From: Nemertoderma westbladi
Lineage: Eukaryota > Xenacoelomorpha > Nemertodermatida > Nemertodermatidae
Assembly (NCBI GenBank): GCA_032718475.1
Contig: JAUCBJ010003293.1
Coordinates: 1-23,996 of the forward strand
Direction: 5' to 3'
DNA length: 23,996 bases
The notes below the pieces were generated by a model, which saw nothing but the letters and a program-made list of their open reading frames with translations, was not told the DNA's origin and searched no databases. Made by a program: the position numbers and the translations under genes. Every line of letters starts with the position of its first letter. Within the stretch, counting starts at the first letter, position 1. Positions 1 through 10,194 of the stretch are shown in pieces.

Positions 1-317
1 AGCTCAAGTGTGACCCTGGCCTAAGCATACCACAGTACAACATTACTGTCATAGTGGTAACGGGACCTGATTCAATTGTTCTAAAACCATTTCTACATTA
101 ATATCCATGTTCTAGAACATTTTCCAGAAAATAGCAGAAACTGGCATGTAAGTCAATTTTTTCACATTTTTATACAAACGTTCTGTAACATAAAAACTGT
201 TTTGAACTTTTTTTTGTTTTTATTAGCTAACATATTATAGAACATTTTCAACAAAAATATCAAAAACTAGCTAGTATACAAATTTGGAAGGGGTATACTG
301 TACCTATAACACAGTAA
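1..317. other. AT-rich flank without recognisable gene
   Basis: No coding frame with recognisable protein features, RNA gene or repeat array was seen here. The stretch presumably holds the 5' flank of the Arf-like GTPase gene. The GTPase frame is open back to about position 318, where it meets a stop at 315-317. A possible splice acceptor (attacag) ends at 330, so a short upstream exon cannot be excluded. Confidence 0.5.
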
Positions 318-362
318 TACCCAATTACAGAAAGGTGCCAGAAGGGCCTTTCGAATGGAAAT

Positions 363-953
363 ATGCCCTTGAGTAAAGCCACGGCAGTAGGAAGGGCAGT
401 GGAGAAAGTGACTGCAAACCTCTTCGGATTCAAGGATATCAAGGTATTAGTTGTCGGACTGGATGGGGCGGGAAAGACCACAATAGTTGAACAATTCAAA
501 CACGGACGTTATCGCAGTACAACTCCCACTAAAAGCTACGACGTTAGACGACTCACTAAACTCAACACTAAGTTTATATTCTGGGACATGGGCGGGACAA
601 CGGAGAGTAGACAACGGGTGTGGCATCGGCACTTCGAGGGTACGAAGGCGATGATCTTTGTGTTCGACAGCGGTTCGACACTGGCGAGACGGAGACTCGC
701 CAAGCTGGAGTTCTGTCGACTGATCCAGAACCAGGACCTAAAAGAAGCGATCATACTAATTCTAGCCAATAAACAGGACGCACCTCACGCGATATCCGCG
801 TCAACCATCCGCGAAAAGTTGGCGGATTGGCCGTCGCTACAGAACCGAACGTGGCACGTTGTCGGCACGTGTGCCAACGCCAGTACCGGGGACGGGGGCA
901 GCGGTCTAGACGAGGCCATGGCCTGGTTAACAGACCACTACGCCACTAAATAA
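363..953 (+). CDS. Arf/Arl-family small GTPase, divergent, intronless here
   Basis: This 196-residue frame is the usual length for the Arf/Arl family of Ras-like GTPases, which recruit effectors to membranes in membrane and cilium traffic. The P-loop GLDGAGKTT is at residues 32-40, the switch I TPT at 54-56, WDMGG at 74-78, the guanine-specificity motif NKQD at 136-139, and the Arf-like TCA followed by GxGLDEAMAWL at 169-189. Two features are odd. Residue 79, right after WDMGG, is Thr where Arf proteins carry the catalytic Gln (Gln71 in Arf1). Residue 2 is Pro instead of the Gly that is normally myristoylated. The frame has no visible intron and is more GC-rich than its flanks, so it may be a retrocopy, but it is undisrupted. 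The ATG at 363 was chosen as the first in frame; the frame is open a further 45 bp upstream after a possible acceptor. The exact subfamily is not resolved. Confidence 0.85.
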   Translation: MPLSKATAVGRAVEKVTANLFGFKDIKVLVVGLDGAGKTTIVEQFKHGRYRSTTPTKSYDVRRLTKLNTKFIFWDMGGTTESRQRVWHRHFEGTKAMIFVFDSGSTLARRRLAKLEFCRLIQNQDLKEAIILILANKQDAPHAISASTIREKLADWPSLQNRTWHVVGTCANASTGDGGSGLDEAMAWLTDHYATK

Positions 954-1819
954 TGTTATCCATAGTAGTTCATGCGTAATAACACAATTTACAAGTTGTA
1001 ATGTGGTTAAATTCATTTAATTTACGTTATGTTGATAATGTAGTATTGAGGGGCGAGCCATGTAGTGAGTGACTCCATTAAGAACGGTTATAATTACTTA
1101 ATGGTTTGGGTGGGTGCCCCCCCCCCCCCCCCCCTGTCTATTGCCAATTTTTTCCAACATTTTGCAGTTTAAGTTATTATCTGGAGGCAAAAACTAGACA
1201 ACTACACTGTAAATGCCTATAAATGTATAAAAAATCGTTAAATTTTAAAAAATGATTGTCATGTTGATTATTTATTTGAGTCAATCTAGCAAAAAAACCA
1301 TAAAAGTAATTCGCAATCAATCCGAACCACATATTATGGATTCTATATTACCTTGTTAATGACCCAAAAAAGTCTATAAAATTTTATTTGCGGATCATAT
1401 GTTTATTCATGGAAATTCTGCGTAAATTTGCATAACAGAAGTCAAGCAAAAGGAACAGTAGGGAAAAGTACATAAGTAGCAAATTGGTGATGTTCCAGAA
1501 TAATTTAATTAATTTCACAATAAGCTGTGATTCAATGGGAAATTAGTAATATTTACACTGGCGTGTTACACATTAATTGCCAAATCTCGGTAACTAGTAG
1601 TACACTACAGGTTGTCTCCTAATCATTCTCCGAAATTAATCAAATTAAATTTCTCAAATTCGCAGAACTCATTTTCAAACTCCGAGTTTTATTAGAGAGA
1701 TTTGTTTGACACGGTTTAGAGGGTTTAATACCCGAAGAAACGATAGTCCCCAAACGTAATATAATAATAATAATGGAACGACGTTAATAGGTGTAATAGG
1801 TGTGAACAATAATTAATAG
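954..1819. other. AT-rich non-coding DNA
   Basis: No convincing coding sequence was seen. The stretch must include the 3' end of the GTPase transcript, but no clear AATAAA lies close to the stop. It contains an 18-C homopolymer, listed separately, and a short ATA run near 1759-1772. A downstream exon of the minus-strand ninein-like gene was looked for here and not found. Confidence 0.5.
1117..1134. repeat. Poly-C/poly-G homopolymer tract (18 bp)
   Basis: This is an uninterrupted run of 18 C on the + strand. Such tracts slip easily and are error-prone in sequencing, so its exact length is uncertain. Similar runs occur in the inverted-repeat element at 8834-9385, but the sequence around this one does not match that element. 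Confidence 0.9.
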
Positions 1820-1828
1820 GACGTTGGT
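1820..1828. repeat. Left 9-bp target-site duplication of foldback element
   Basis: The sequence GACGTTGGT is repeated exactly at 2893-2901 on the other side of the element. Placing the boundary here makes both termini symmetrical (GGGTATA ... TATACCC). Confidence 0.8.
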
Positions 1829-2892
1829 GGGTATAACTTTTCGCCGTATCCGTATCCGTATCCGTATCCGTATGCATTTGCCGTATCCGTATGTACATAC
1901 GCGTATGTGCGTATGTAATGGATTCCTATGGAGAATAATCCGTATGTGATTTTAAAGATTAGGCATTGCGGACCAGTAAGAAGTGCACAGCACACATGCA
2001 GACTGAAGACAGCTGTAGGCCTACTTAAAGCTAAGTGATTTAAAGAGTGTGGCTGCCGCTACCTTATGTCAAATAAACAATGCAGGACAGGTCCAGGATG
2101 AGTGACAGCCGGTGTCCGCCAGCCCAGGGATGCGCCACAGCGCTTGTTTTATTGTACTAACTGACACCTGGACCGCTGGACGCCCGGTTGGATTTAGATA
2201 ATTACTGACACTCGTGTTGCACTCGCAGACACGTGGTTTGACTAACTGGAACGAGGTTGGACTTGTAAGCACTTGGTTGCATATGCATATGGTTAACTAT
2301 AACTGGCCCGAAACAGCGAAAGTTAAGCTATTATATTTGTTAATAAATTCACAAAGAAGGACAAACTGACACGACGGTTTTTAATATCTGTGCGAATGTT
2401 TATTCCCTTAGCATTCTCATTGCTGCTTCTATCAGTCTATACAGTATTATACATGTTAGTGCCATATACTGTAGGAACCAACAACATTCTATAGCCAGGT
2501 TGGCGGAAAAACAGTTCAAAAATAAATCACGGTTGGTTAGTTTTCCAAGCGGCGTCAAGAAGAGTTATGGTTAATAGGTACTGCACTGCTGGCGCATCCT
2601 GGGGCTGGCGGACACCGGCTGTCACCCATCCTGACCTGTCCTGCATTGTTATTTGACAAAAGGTAGCAGCAGCCACACTCTTTAAATCACTAAGCTTTAA
2701 GTAGGCCTACCTCGCTCTTCTCAGTCTGCATGTGTGCTGTGCACTTCTTACTGGTCCGCAATGCCTAATCTATAAAATCACATACGGATTATTATCCATA
2801 GGAATCCATTACATATGCACATACGCGTATGTGCATACGGATACGGCGAATGTATACGAATACGGATACGGATACGGCGAAAAGATATACCC
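1829..2892. mobile_element. Foldback (long-TIR) DNA transposon, non-autonomous, MULE- or Merlin-like
   Basis: The arms 1829-2136 and 2590-2892 are imperfect inverted repeats of about 300 bp. They start GGGTATAACTTTTCGCC on the left and end GGCGAAAAGATATACCC on the right. Each carries a variable number of CGTATC hexamers just inside the end (near 1843-1870 and 2832-2878). A 9-bp direct repeat GACGTTGGT flanks the element at 1820-1828 and 2893-2901, which is a target-site duplication. Nine-base duplications are typical of Mutator-like elements and also within the range of Merlin; the sequence cannot decide between them. The loop of about 450 bp has no transposase. Matching 60-residue open frames in the two arms are mirror images of each other and probably not genes. 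Confidence 0.8.
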
Positions 2893-2901
2893 GACGTTGG
2901 T
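2893..2901. repeat. Right 9-bp target-site duplication of foldback element
   Basis: This is the exact copy of GACGTTGGT at 1820-1828, directly abutting the terminal CCC of the element. Confidence 0.8.
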
Positions 2902-3894
2902 GACATTAAATTGAAGAGTCATTGAAGAAATCTATTTCCTACAACTCATTTGGTGTATAACGTGACTGCAATCAACTGATTATTTACAGGAAAATTAAAT
3001 TAAATAGCACTGCGAGGTGTACGGTGTACGGTGCACGGTGTATTACTGAGAAGAAAAAAATTTGATGAAAACTCTAAAAATTGTTGTAAATATAAATACC
3101 TCAATAAATTATTTAAAGGTTTAATTAATTACCGAATACAATTATTATTTGATAACAACTTGCTTCAATTCTCGACATTTAGCATACTCTTATTACCACC
3201 ATATTGTATACTATATTTTGTATTTAATTGTCAGAATTTTTATTTTCGCTTTCAAACTTCTTTTATGAACGTTTAATAAAACGTGACACAATTATTAATA
3301 AAGTTTCGCCTGAATTTTCTTCACTATATTTTACTTCAATTGTATTTTTATATTATGAGAACTCATTTACTACGGGAAGCGAACTTAGTTCCTATTGCAG
3401 TCAGCGTAATAATATTCTTCTAATTATTGCGAACTTTGTCCCAATTTTGTTATACGAACAAGCGACAAAAGGGTGGTATAGAGTGATTCAATTCGCTGGT
3501 TTAGGTACAAAGTTCGCTAAAATACGAACAAAGTTCGTATGTATTAAAAAAAATAGCATCTTAACATTTTAGAAGCCAAGTTCGCGCTCCCTAATAAAGT
3601 ACCCATTCTAGTTGGGGGGCCCCGAGGCTAATGCAGTAATATCGCGAATTGGGGGTGTTGCCCGGCAGTCCTCCAAGTCTGTATGCTGTATCTACGCATA
3701 AAGACAACCTAACGTGGATGAGTGAACATTAGTAATCAACTCATTAATAGTTTGGGACCTTCGAACTGAAGTATTACGTGCTTACAAAGCCCAATAACGT
3801 AGTGCCACCTTCCCCTAGGATACAAGCCAATTATTTTAGAACTAAATAATTGAATGTGCCCGTAGTGTTAGAACATTATTTTTACTATGTTCGT
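2902..3894. other. AT-rich non-coding DNA with small inverted repeats
   Basis: No gene is supported. Two open frames (3031-3276 and 3228-3572) are AT-rich, low in complexity and unlike any family I recognise. The inverted pair GCGAACTTTGT (3429-3439) / ACAAAGTTCGC (3507-3517) and a perfect stem ATACGAAC-aaa-GTTCGTAT (3522-3540) could be a decayed small inverted-repeat element. The more GC-rich piece 3600-3700 has no recognisable content. Confidence 0.45.
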
Positions 3895-4214
3895 GATATT
3901 TTACTAGTGAGGTAAATAAATGATCGATATTTTACTAGTGAGGTAAATAAATGATCGATATTTTACTAGTGAGGTAAATAAATGATCGATATTTTACTAG
4001 TGAGGTAAATAAATGATCGATATTTTACTAGTGAGGTAAATAAATGATCGATATTTTACTAGTGAGGTAAATAAATGATCGATATTTTACTAGTGAGGTA
4101 AATAAATGATCGATATTTTACTAGTGAGGTAAATAAATGATCGATATTTTACTAGTGAGGTAAATAAATGATCGATATTTTACTAGTGAGGTAAATAAAT
4201 GATCGATATTTTAC
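3895..4214. repeat. 31-bp tandem array, about 10 identical copies
   Basis: The unit contains TTTACTAGTGAGGTAAATAA followed by ATGATCGATAT. Copies start at 31-bp steps (for example TTACTAG at 3901, 3932, 3963, 3994) up to a partial last copy ending at 4214. By eye the copies do not differ, which suggests recent expansion or homogenisation. There is no coding content. Confidence 0.95.
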
Positions 4215-4835
4215 AAACAATACTTAATTGCTTAATATTGGACTTGTCTCACTGCGATAATGTTCTCTCATTATTCTGAACTGCTTCATGACTCGACTTC
4301 CGGGAACCGGAACCGGATTATAATAACGCGAGATTTTATCATTAATATATAAGCGTCAGTCTTCAGGCTTTAGGGTTGTTGGCCAATGGCCAATCGTAGT
4401 ACACATTTTACTGTCAGTAACAATTTTTAAACAGGTCGCCAGAAATTGATAAACGGGATTTTATAAAAAAGGGCGCGGGCCTGGGTATATCCCTTTCAGC
4501 AAGCGAATCCCCGTTCCTGTGTATCGGGTGGAACTGGGAGTGGGTGGGTTTGCCCTATATAAACATCAATTTAAACACCGCCATTGCTACCTCGAGATGC
4601 TACCTCGGGGTCTTGGATCAACAAGAGAGATTGCTCCTCCTGCAATCTCTCACATTATCATCACAATAGGATATTTTAAAACAATGTTTTCAATATTAAT
4701 TTATTACCAACTTGGTTTTACTTTCGCAGTGTCTTTCGTAATGTTCTGTTCCAATTTTCCAAACAAACACTGCCACCCCCCCAGCAAGTATACTGCGTCC
4801 TACGTCTGTCGTCTGTTCCAATCATGTAAACTCAC
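4215..4835. other. Presumed intron or flank of the ninein-like gene
   Basis: No supported gene. It contains a perfect 10-bp hairpin GAGAGATTGC-loop-GCAATCTCTC (4625-4651) and a GC-rich patch near 4470-4500. The + strand open frame 4519-4842 overlaps the splice donor of the minus-strand exon and has no recognisable features. If the minus-strand gene continues, this is the start of its next intron. Confidence 0.4.
4625..4651. repeat. Perfect 10-bp stem hairpin
   Basis: GAGAGATTGC at 4625-4634 pairs with GCAATCTCTC at 4642-4651 across a 7-base loop TCCTCCT. It has no known role; it could be a small decayed inverted-repeat element. Confidence 0.6.
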
Positions 4836-4976
4836 TTTATAAGCGCTTTTGTCGTCTGTTCTAAACACGCGTGTCTCCCATCCATCTCATCAACTAATTG
4901 CTTCAACCGCCCTTCCGTTGCCAGTAAATCATTGGTTAGTTTGCTCCTTTCCTTAGCAACAGTTTCTAGTTGATTC
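4836..4976 (-). CDS. NIN/NINL: Ninein/ninein-like protein, coiled-coil exon (partial gene)
   Basis: This 141-bp exon lies on the minus strand between an acceptor (tttctacag ending at 4977) and a donor GTGAGT (4835-4830). After one leading base its frame reads NQLETVAKERSKLTNDL, continues with heptad-like spacing, and includes VDEMDGRHACLEQTTKALI. That matches what I know of the start of the coiled coil in vertebrate NIN and NINL, where an REKxKLxxDL stretch is followed by a (E/D)MDDxH-like motif. Ninein-family proteins anchor microtubules at the centrosome. The preceding exon at 9664-9886 ends with two bases (AA), and the single leading G here completes a Lys codon, so the two exons join in phase. 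The exon ends with two unpaired bases, so a further exon is expected to the left; I did not find it. The family match is from memory. Confidence 0.72.
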
Positions 4977-5290
4977 CTGTAGAAATTTAACAATTACAAA
5001 TTCTAGACCTACATCATAGCCTATCCTACTGATTTCAATGTTAATTACCCAGATTATTTAGGCGAATTATATTATATTGTCCGGTTGTCCCAGGGGAATA
5101 TCTCGATTTGAAAGAATATTGTAAAAGTTGTTATGTAGTGTATCAGGAATGTTTCGTACAATTAGGCCTACTATATACCGGAGCCGGAGCTCTGTTACAT
5201 CCCTACTATATACTGGAGCCTATGCTGGAGCTATTCAAACAGGATCCCGATCCCCGATCCCGAAAAATTGGGATCCAGGCGAAAAATGCA
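4977..5290 (-). other. Intron segment with 35-bp direct duplication
   Basis: This is intron DNA between the coiled-coil exon and the 28-bp array. A segment beginning CCTACTATATAC is duplicated once with a 35-bp step (5167-5201 and 5202-5236). Short GATCCCGATCC-type repeats just before 5291 lead into the array and may show where it started. Confidence 0.6.
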
Positions 5291-8200
5291 ATCCCGGTCA
5301 CGACTTTTATGGAACGGGATCCCGGTCACGACTTTTATGGAACGGGATCCCGGTCACGACTTTTATGGAACGGGATCCCGGTCACGACTTTTATGGAACG
5401 GTATCCCGGTCACGGCTTTTATGGAACGGTATCCCGGTCACGGCTTTTATGGAACGGTATCCCGGTCACGGCTTTTATGGAACGGTATCCCGGTCACGGC
5501 TTTTATGGAACGGTATCCCGGTCACGGCTTTTATGGAACGGTATCCCGGTCACGGCTTTTATGGAACGGTATCCCGGTCACGACTTTTATGGAACGGTAT
5601 CCCGGTCACGGCTTTTATGGAACGGTATCCCGGTCACGGCTTTTATGGAACGGGATCCCGGTCACGGCTTTTATGGAACGGGATCCCGGTCACGGCTTTT
5701 ATGGAACGGGATCCCGGTCACGGCTTTTATGGAACGGTATCCCGGTCACGGCTTTTATGGAACGGTATCCCGGCCACGGCTTTTATGGAACGGGATCCCG
5801 GTCACGGCTTTTATGGAACGGGATCCCGGTCACGGCTTTTATGGAACGGGATCCCGGTCACGGCTTTTATGGAACGGTATCCCGGTCACGGCTTTTATGG
5901 AACGGTATCCCGGCCACGGCTTTTATGGAACGGGATCCCGGTCACGGCTTTTATGGAACGGGATCCCGGTCACGGCTTTTATGGAACGGTATCCCGGTCA
6001 CGGCTTTTATGGAACGGTATCCCGGCCACGGCTTTTATGGAACGGGATCCCGGTCACGGCTTTTATGGAACGGTATCCCGGTCACGGCTTTTATGGAACG
6101 GTATCCCGGTCACGGCTTTTATGGAACGGTATCCCGGTCACGGCTTTTATGGAACGGTATCCCGGCCACGGCTTTTATGGAACGGGATCCCGGTCACGGC
6201 TTTTATGGAACGGGATCCCGGTCACGGCTTTTATGGAACGGTATCCCGGTCACGGCTTTTATGGAACGGTATCCCGGTCACGGCTTTTATGGAACGGTAT
6301 CCCGGTCACGGCTTTTATGGAACGGTATCCCGGTCACGGCTTTTATGGAACGGTATCCCGGCCACGGCTTTTATGGAACGGGATCCCGGTCACGGCTTTT
6401 ATGGAACGGGATCCCGGTCACGGCTTTTATGGAACGGTATCCCGGTCACGGCTTTTATGGAACGGTATCCCGGTCACGACTTTTATGGAACGGTATCCCG
6501 GCCACGGCTTTTATGGAACGGTATCCCGGCCACGGCTTTTATGGAACGGGATCCCGGTCACGGCTTTTATGGAACGGTATCCCGGTCACGGCTTTTATGG
6601 AACGGTATCCCGGTCACGGCTTTTATGGAACGGTATCCCGGTCACGGCTTTTATGGAACGGTATCCCGGCCACGGCTTTTATGGAACGGGATCCCGGTCA
6701 CGGCTTTTATGGAACGGGATCCCGGTCACGGCTTTTATGGAACGGTATCCCGGTCACGGCTTTTATGGAACGGTATCCCGGCCACGGCTTTTATGGAACG
6801 GGATCCCGGTCACGGCTTTTATGGAACGGTATCCCGGTCACGGCTTTTATGGAACGGTATCCCGGTCACGGCTTTTATGGAACGGTATCCCGGTCACGGC
6901 TTTTATGGAACGGTATCCCGGCCACGGCTTTTATGGAACGGGATCCCGGTCACGGCTTTTATGGAACGGGATCCCGGTCACGGCTTTTATGGAACGGTAT
7001 CCCGGTCACGGCTTTTATGGAACGGTATCCCGGTCACGGCTTTTATGGAACGGTATCCCGGTCACGGCTTTTATGGAACGGTATCCCGGCCACGGCTTTT
7101 ATGGAACGGGATCCCGGTCACGGCTTTTATGGAACGGGATCCCGGTCACGGCTTTTATGGAACGGTATCCCGGTCACGGCTTTTATGGAACGGTATCCCG
7201 GTCACGACTTTTATGGAACGGTATCCCGGCCACGGCTTTTATGGAACGGTATCCCGGTCACGGCTTTTATGGAACGGTATCCCGGTCACGGCTTTTATGG
7301 AACGGTATCCCGGCCACGGCTTTTATGGAACGGGATCCCGGTCACGGCTTTTATGGAACGGGATCCCGGTCACGGCTTTTATGGAACGGTATCCCGGTCA
7401 CGGCTTTTATGGAACGGTATCCCGGTCACGACTTTTATGGAACGGTATCCCGGCCACGGCTTTTATGGAACGGTATCCCGGTCACGGCTATTATGGAACG
7501 GTATCCCGGTCACGGCTTTTATGGAACGGTATCCCGGTCACGGCTTTTATGGAACGGTATCCCGGTCACGGCTATTATGGAACGGTATCCCGGTCACGGC
7601 TTTTATGGAACGGTATCCCGGCCACGGCTTTTATGGAACGGTATCCCGGTCACGGCTTTTATGGAACGGTATCCCGGTCACGGCTTTTATGGAACGGTAT
7701 CCCGGTCACGGCTTTTATGGAACGGTATCCCGGTCACGGCTTTTATGGAACGGTATCCCGGCCACGGCTTTTATGGAACGGGATCCCGGTCACGGCTTTT
7801 ATGGAACGGGATCCCGGTCACGGCTTTTATGGAACGGTATCCCGGTCACGGCTTTTATGGAACGGTATCCCGGTCACGGCTTTTATGGAACGGTATCCCG
7901 GTCACGGCTTTTATGGAACGGTATCCCGGTCACGGCTTTTATGGAACGGTATCCCGGCCACGGCTTTTATGGAACGGGATCCCGGTCACGGCTTTTATGG
8001 AACGGGATCCCGGTCACGGCTTTTATGGAACGGTATCCCGGTCACGGCTTTTATGGAACGGTATCCCGGTCACGACTTTTATGGAACGGTATCCCGGCCA
8101 CGGCTTTTATGGAACGGTATCCCGGTCACGGCTTTTATGGAACGGTATCCCGGTCACGGCTTTTATGGAACGGTATCCCGGCCACGGCTTTTATGGAACG

Positions 8201-8628
8201 GGATCCCGGTCACGGCTTTTATGGAACGGGATCCCGGTCACGGCTTTTATGGAACGGTATCCCGGTCACGGCTTTTATGGAACGGTATCCCGGTCACGAC
8301 TTTTATGGAACGGTATCCCGGCCACGGCTTTTATGGAACGGTATCCCGGTCACGGCTATTATGGAACGGTATCCCGGTCACGGCTTTTATGGAACGGTAT
8401 CCCGGTCACGGCTTTTATGGAACGGTATCCCGGTCACGGCTATTATGGAACGGTATCCCGGTCACGGCTTTTATGGAACGGTATCCCGGCCACGGCTTTT
8501 ATGGAACGGTATCCCGGTCACGGCTATTATGGAACGGTATCCCGGTCACGGCTTTTATGGAACGGGATCCCGGTCACGGCTTTTATGGAACGGGATCCCG
8601 GTCACGGCTTTTATGGAACGGTATCCCG
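5291..8628. repeat. 28-bp minisatellite, about 119 copies
   Basis: The unit is made of GG(G/T)ATCCCGG(T/C)CACGGC followed by TTTTATGGAAC, 28 bp in all. A few diagnostic sites vary: GGGAT or GGTAT, GTCACG or GCCACG, CGGC or CGAC, CTTTT or CTATT. These variants recur in higher-order patterns, and one block of 31 units is duplicated 868 bp apart: CGACTTTT at 7205 and 8073, and CTATT at 7488 and 8356. All three + strand frames are open for more than 1,100 codons, because the unit has no stop in any frame. Since 28 is not a multiple of 3, each frame cycles through the same 28-residue peptide repeat. The array lies in an intron of the minus-strand gene, so the open frames are most likely incidental. 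Confidence 0.97.
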
Positions 8629-8833
8629 AAGTTAAATAGCTGAATATCCGATACATAGTTGCAGCAGAACATAAATGTATCGATTATATCGAATTAATTT
8701 CTCTGTAAACCATAAATTATAAATTTATTTTAATAGAATTCACTTTACTAGTAATTCAGAGAGCGAAATAGAGTGATATAAATAGGTACTTATTAATTAG
8801 TACCAGCTAGTTATACATAGTAACTCCACAATT

Positions 8834-9385
8834 ACACCATGATGACCCGTAATATAGTGTCATTTTCTGATGACACGGACCCCCCCCCCCCCCCCCCCCA
8901 GATTTCTCTACAAACCTTTATCATATTGCTTGAAATTAGAAACACAACAATTTCCACTCACCGTCGATGTCCACATGAAGCCGGAATTTTCGATTTTTTG
9001 ATTAAGCGTTTTAAAAAAAATGTAATTTGCGAAATCGAATACTGTGTATTGTAGCCATATTCTCATTAGTCGTATCATTAGAAAGCTTGCGTTGCAAGGA
9101 TTCGAAATATGTAACAATGTTTGAATTTCGTTGAGAAACAGCTGGGATATTGGCGTTCAAAGATTGCAAGAATTATCGTTCTCTATATTTATTTAATGAG
9201 TAGGTGGGCAACAACGATAAAGGTGAAAATCGAAAATTCCGGCTTCATGGTAACAACCACAGTGAGCTGAACTAGTTGTGTTTCAAATTTCAAGCAATAT
9301 GATAAAGATTTGTAGAAAAATCTGGGGGGGGGGGGGGGGGGGTCCGTATTATCAGAAACTGACACCATATTACGGGTCATGGTGT
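8834..9385. mobile_element. Small inverted-repeat (MITE-like) element with poly-C/poly-G arms
   Basis: The arms 8834-8997 and about 9226-9385 are inverted copies. Each starts ACACCATGA near the end, carries CCCGTAATAT, then ACGGAC or a close variant running into a run of about 20 C (left, from 8880) or 22 G (right, near 9325-9342), and ends with CCGGAATTTTCGATTTT. The outermost bases are flanked by AATT (8830-8833 and 9386-9389), possibly a 4-bp target duplication. A TA duplication one base further in is equally possible, so the superfamily is open. The loop of about 230 bp has no coding sequence. It sits in the intron between the 28-bp array and the next exon. Confidence 0.75.
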
Positions 9386-9663
9386 AATTAATTATAATAT
9401 AATGCCTGACAGTTATACAGTATATCTAATTATGATTTACTAAGATCTCGGTGACTTTCTACTGTACACTGCTAGCATTATGTGACGTATAATGAAGGTC
9501 AAATACTACCGTATCGATGTCAACTTACATAATTAGTTTTTTGCGAATTTAGGGAGGAAATTGTATCTCACCATTTCATAATAACTACTAAAATATGACG
9601 ACAATTTCCTATCTTGTAACATTATTTCTGCCACAATCAATATATCAAAAATGGGGTACTTAC

Positions 9664-9886
9664 TTTACATAAGCGAGTTCGTTTAACAATGTAGACAGGG
9701 CCACCTTGCGTACCCAGTGGGAACTGGGCATTGGTTGATGTAGCACTTCGTATAGGCTTTGGGTTAAAGTGATTGCCAGTATGCGGCCACTAGGGGGCGT
9801 GTTGAGTTCGCTTAGAAGATTTTCTGTGGCAACGTCAGATAAAGAAGGGTGTAAACGCATCCACAGGTCAACAACATCGCTCACTG
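9664..9886 (-). CDS. NIN/NINL: Ninein/ninein-like protein, exon after the EF-hand region (partial gene)
   Basis: This 223-bp minus-strand exon is bounded by an acceptor (tctaaggtctgtag, ending at 9887) and a consensus donor GTAAGT (9663-9658). After two leading bases it reads VSDVVDLWMRL, then a stretch ending with GRILAITLTQSLYEVL, and finishes with ALSTLLNELAYVK. The order of features (V-x-x-V-x-D-x-W, then a GxIxxxxLTxxLxxxL helix, then an amphipathic helix leading into the coiled coil) follows the vertebrate NIN/NINL segment that lies between the EF-hands and the coiled coil, as I remember it. The exon ends in phase to join 4836-4976. It contains the 15-base sequence GGCCACTAGGGGGCG (9785-9799, + strand), which resembles a CTCF core site. 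Family identity is by motif spacing, not by a search. Confidence 0.7.
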
Positions 9887-10029
9887 CTACAGACCTTAGA
9901 AAGCAACATTAGCAAACTTAGTATGCAAAATTAATATTAATTGGGCAATAATTATTAATAATCAGATTAAGGCCATTTATTCTATTGAATAAATACCCAA
10001 CATTCTGGAACATCATATATATAACAATC
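9887..10029 (-). other. Intron segment, AT-rich
   Basis: This is the intron sequence between the exon ending at 9886 and the 3' end of the retrotransposon remnant. It is AT-rich, with no recognisable element of its own. Confidence 0.5.
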
Positions 10030-10194
10030 GATATAATAATAATAATATAAAATTTATAGAGCGCACTTTCTAAAGTAACCTAAAGTTATAATAGTTCAAA
10101 TGCGCTGTCTCTGGATTGGCAAGTGAGTTCTGGCTGCGAAGACTGCGTGGTAAACTATTAAAAACTGTGGGTGCAGCATAAGGAAACGCACAAT

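Noticed and set aside
1813-2914. Paired 60-residue frames in the foldback arms as genes
   Set aside because: They are mirror copies forced by the inverted repeat, include the CGTATC hexamers, and match no family.
3031-3572. Two AT-rich + strand frames (81 and 114 residues)
   Set aside because: They show low complexity, no recognisable motif, overlap each other and include small palindromes; no support as genes.
4519-4842. 107-residue + strand frame
   Set aside because: It has no recognisable features and overlaps the splice donor of a better supported minus-strand exon.
5108-8643. Three overlapping + strand open frames of more than 1,100 codons
   Set aside because: They are the three frames of the 28-bp array, which has no stop in any frame. 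They share no start context, match no protein family, and lie in a probable minus-strand intron.
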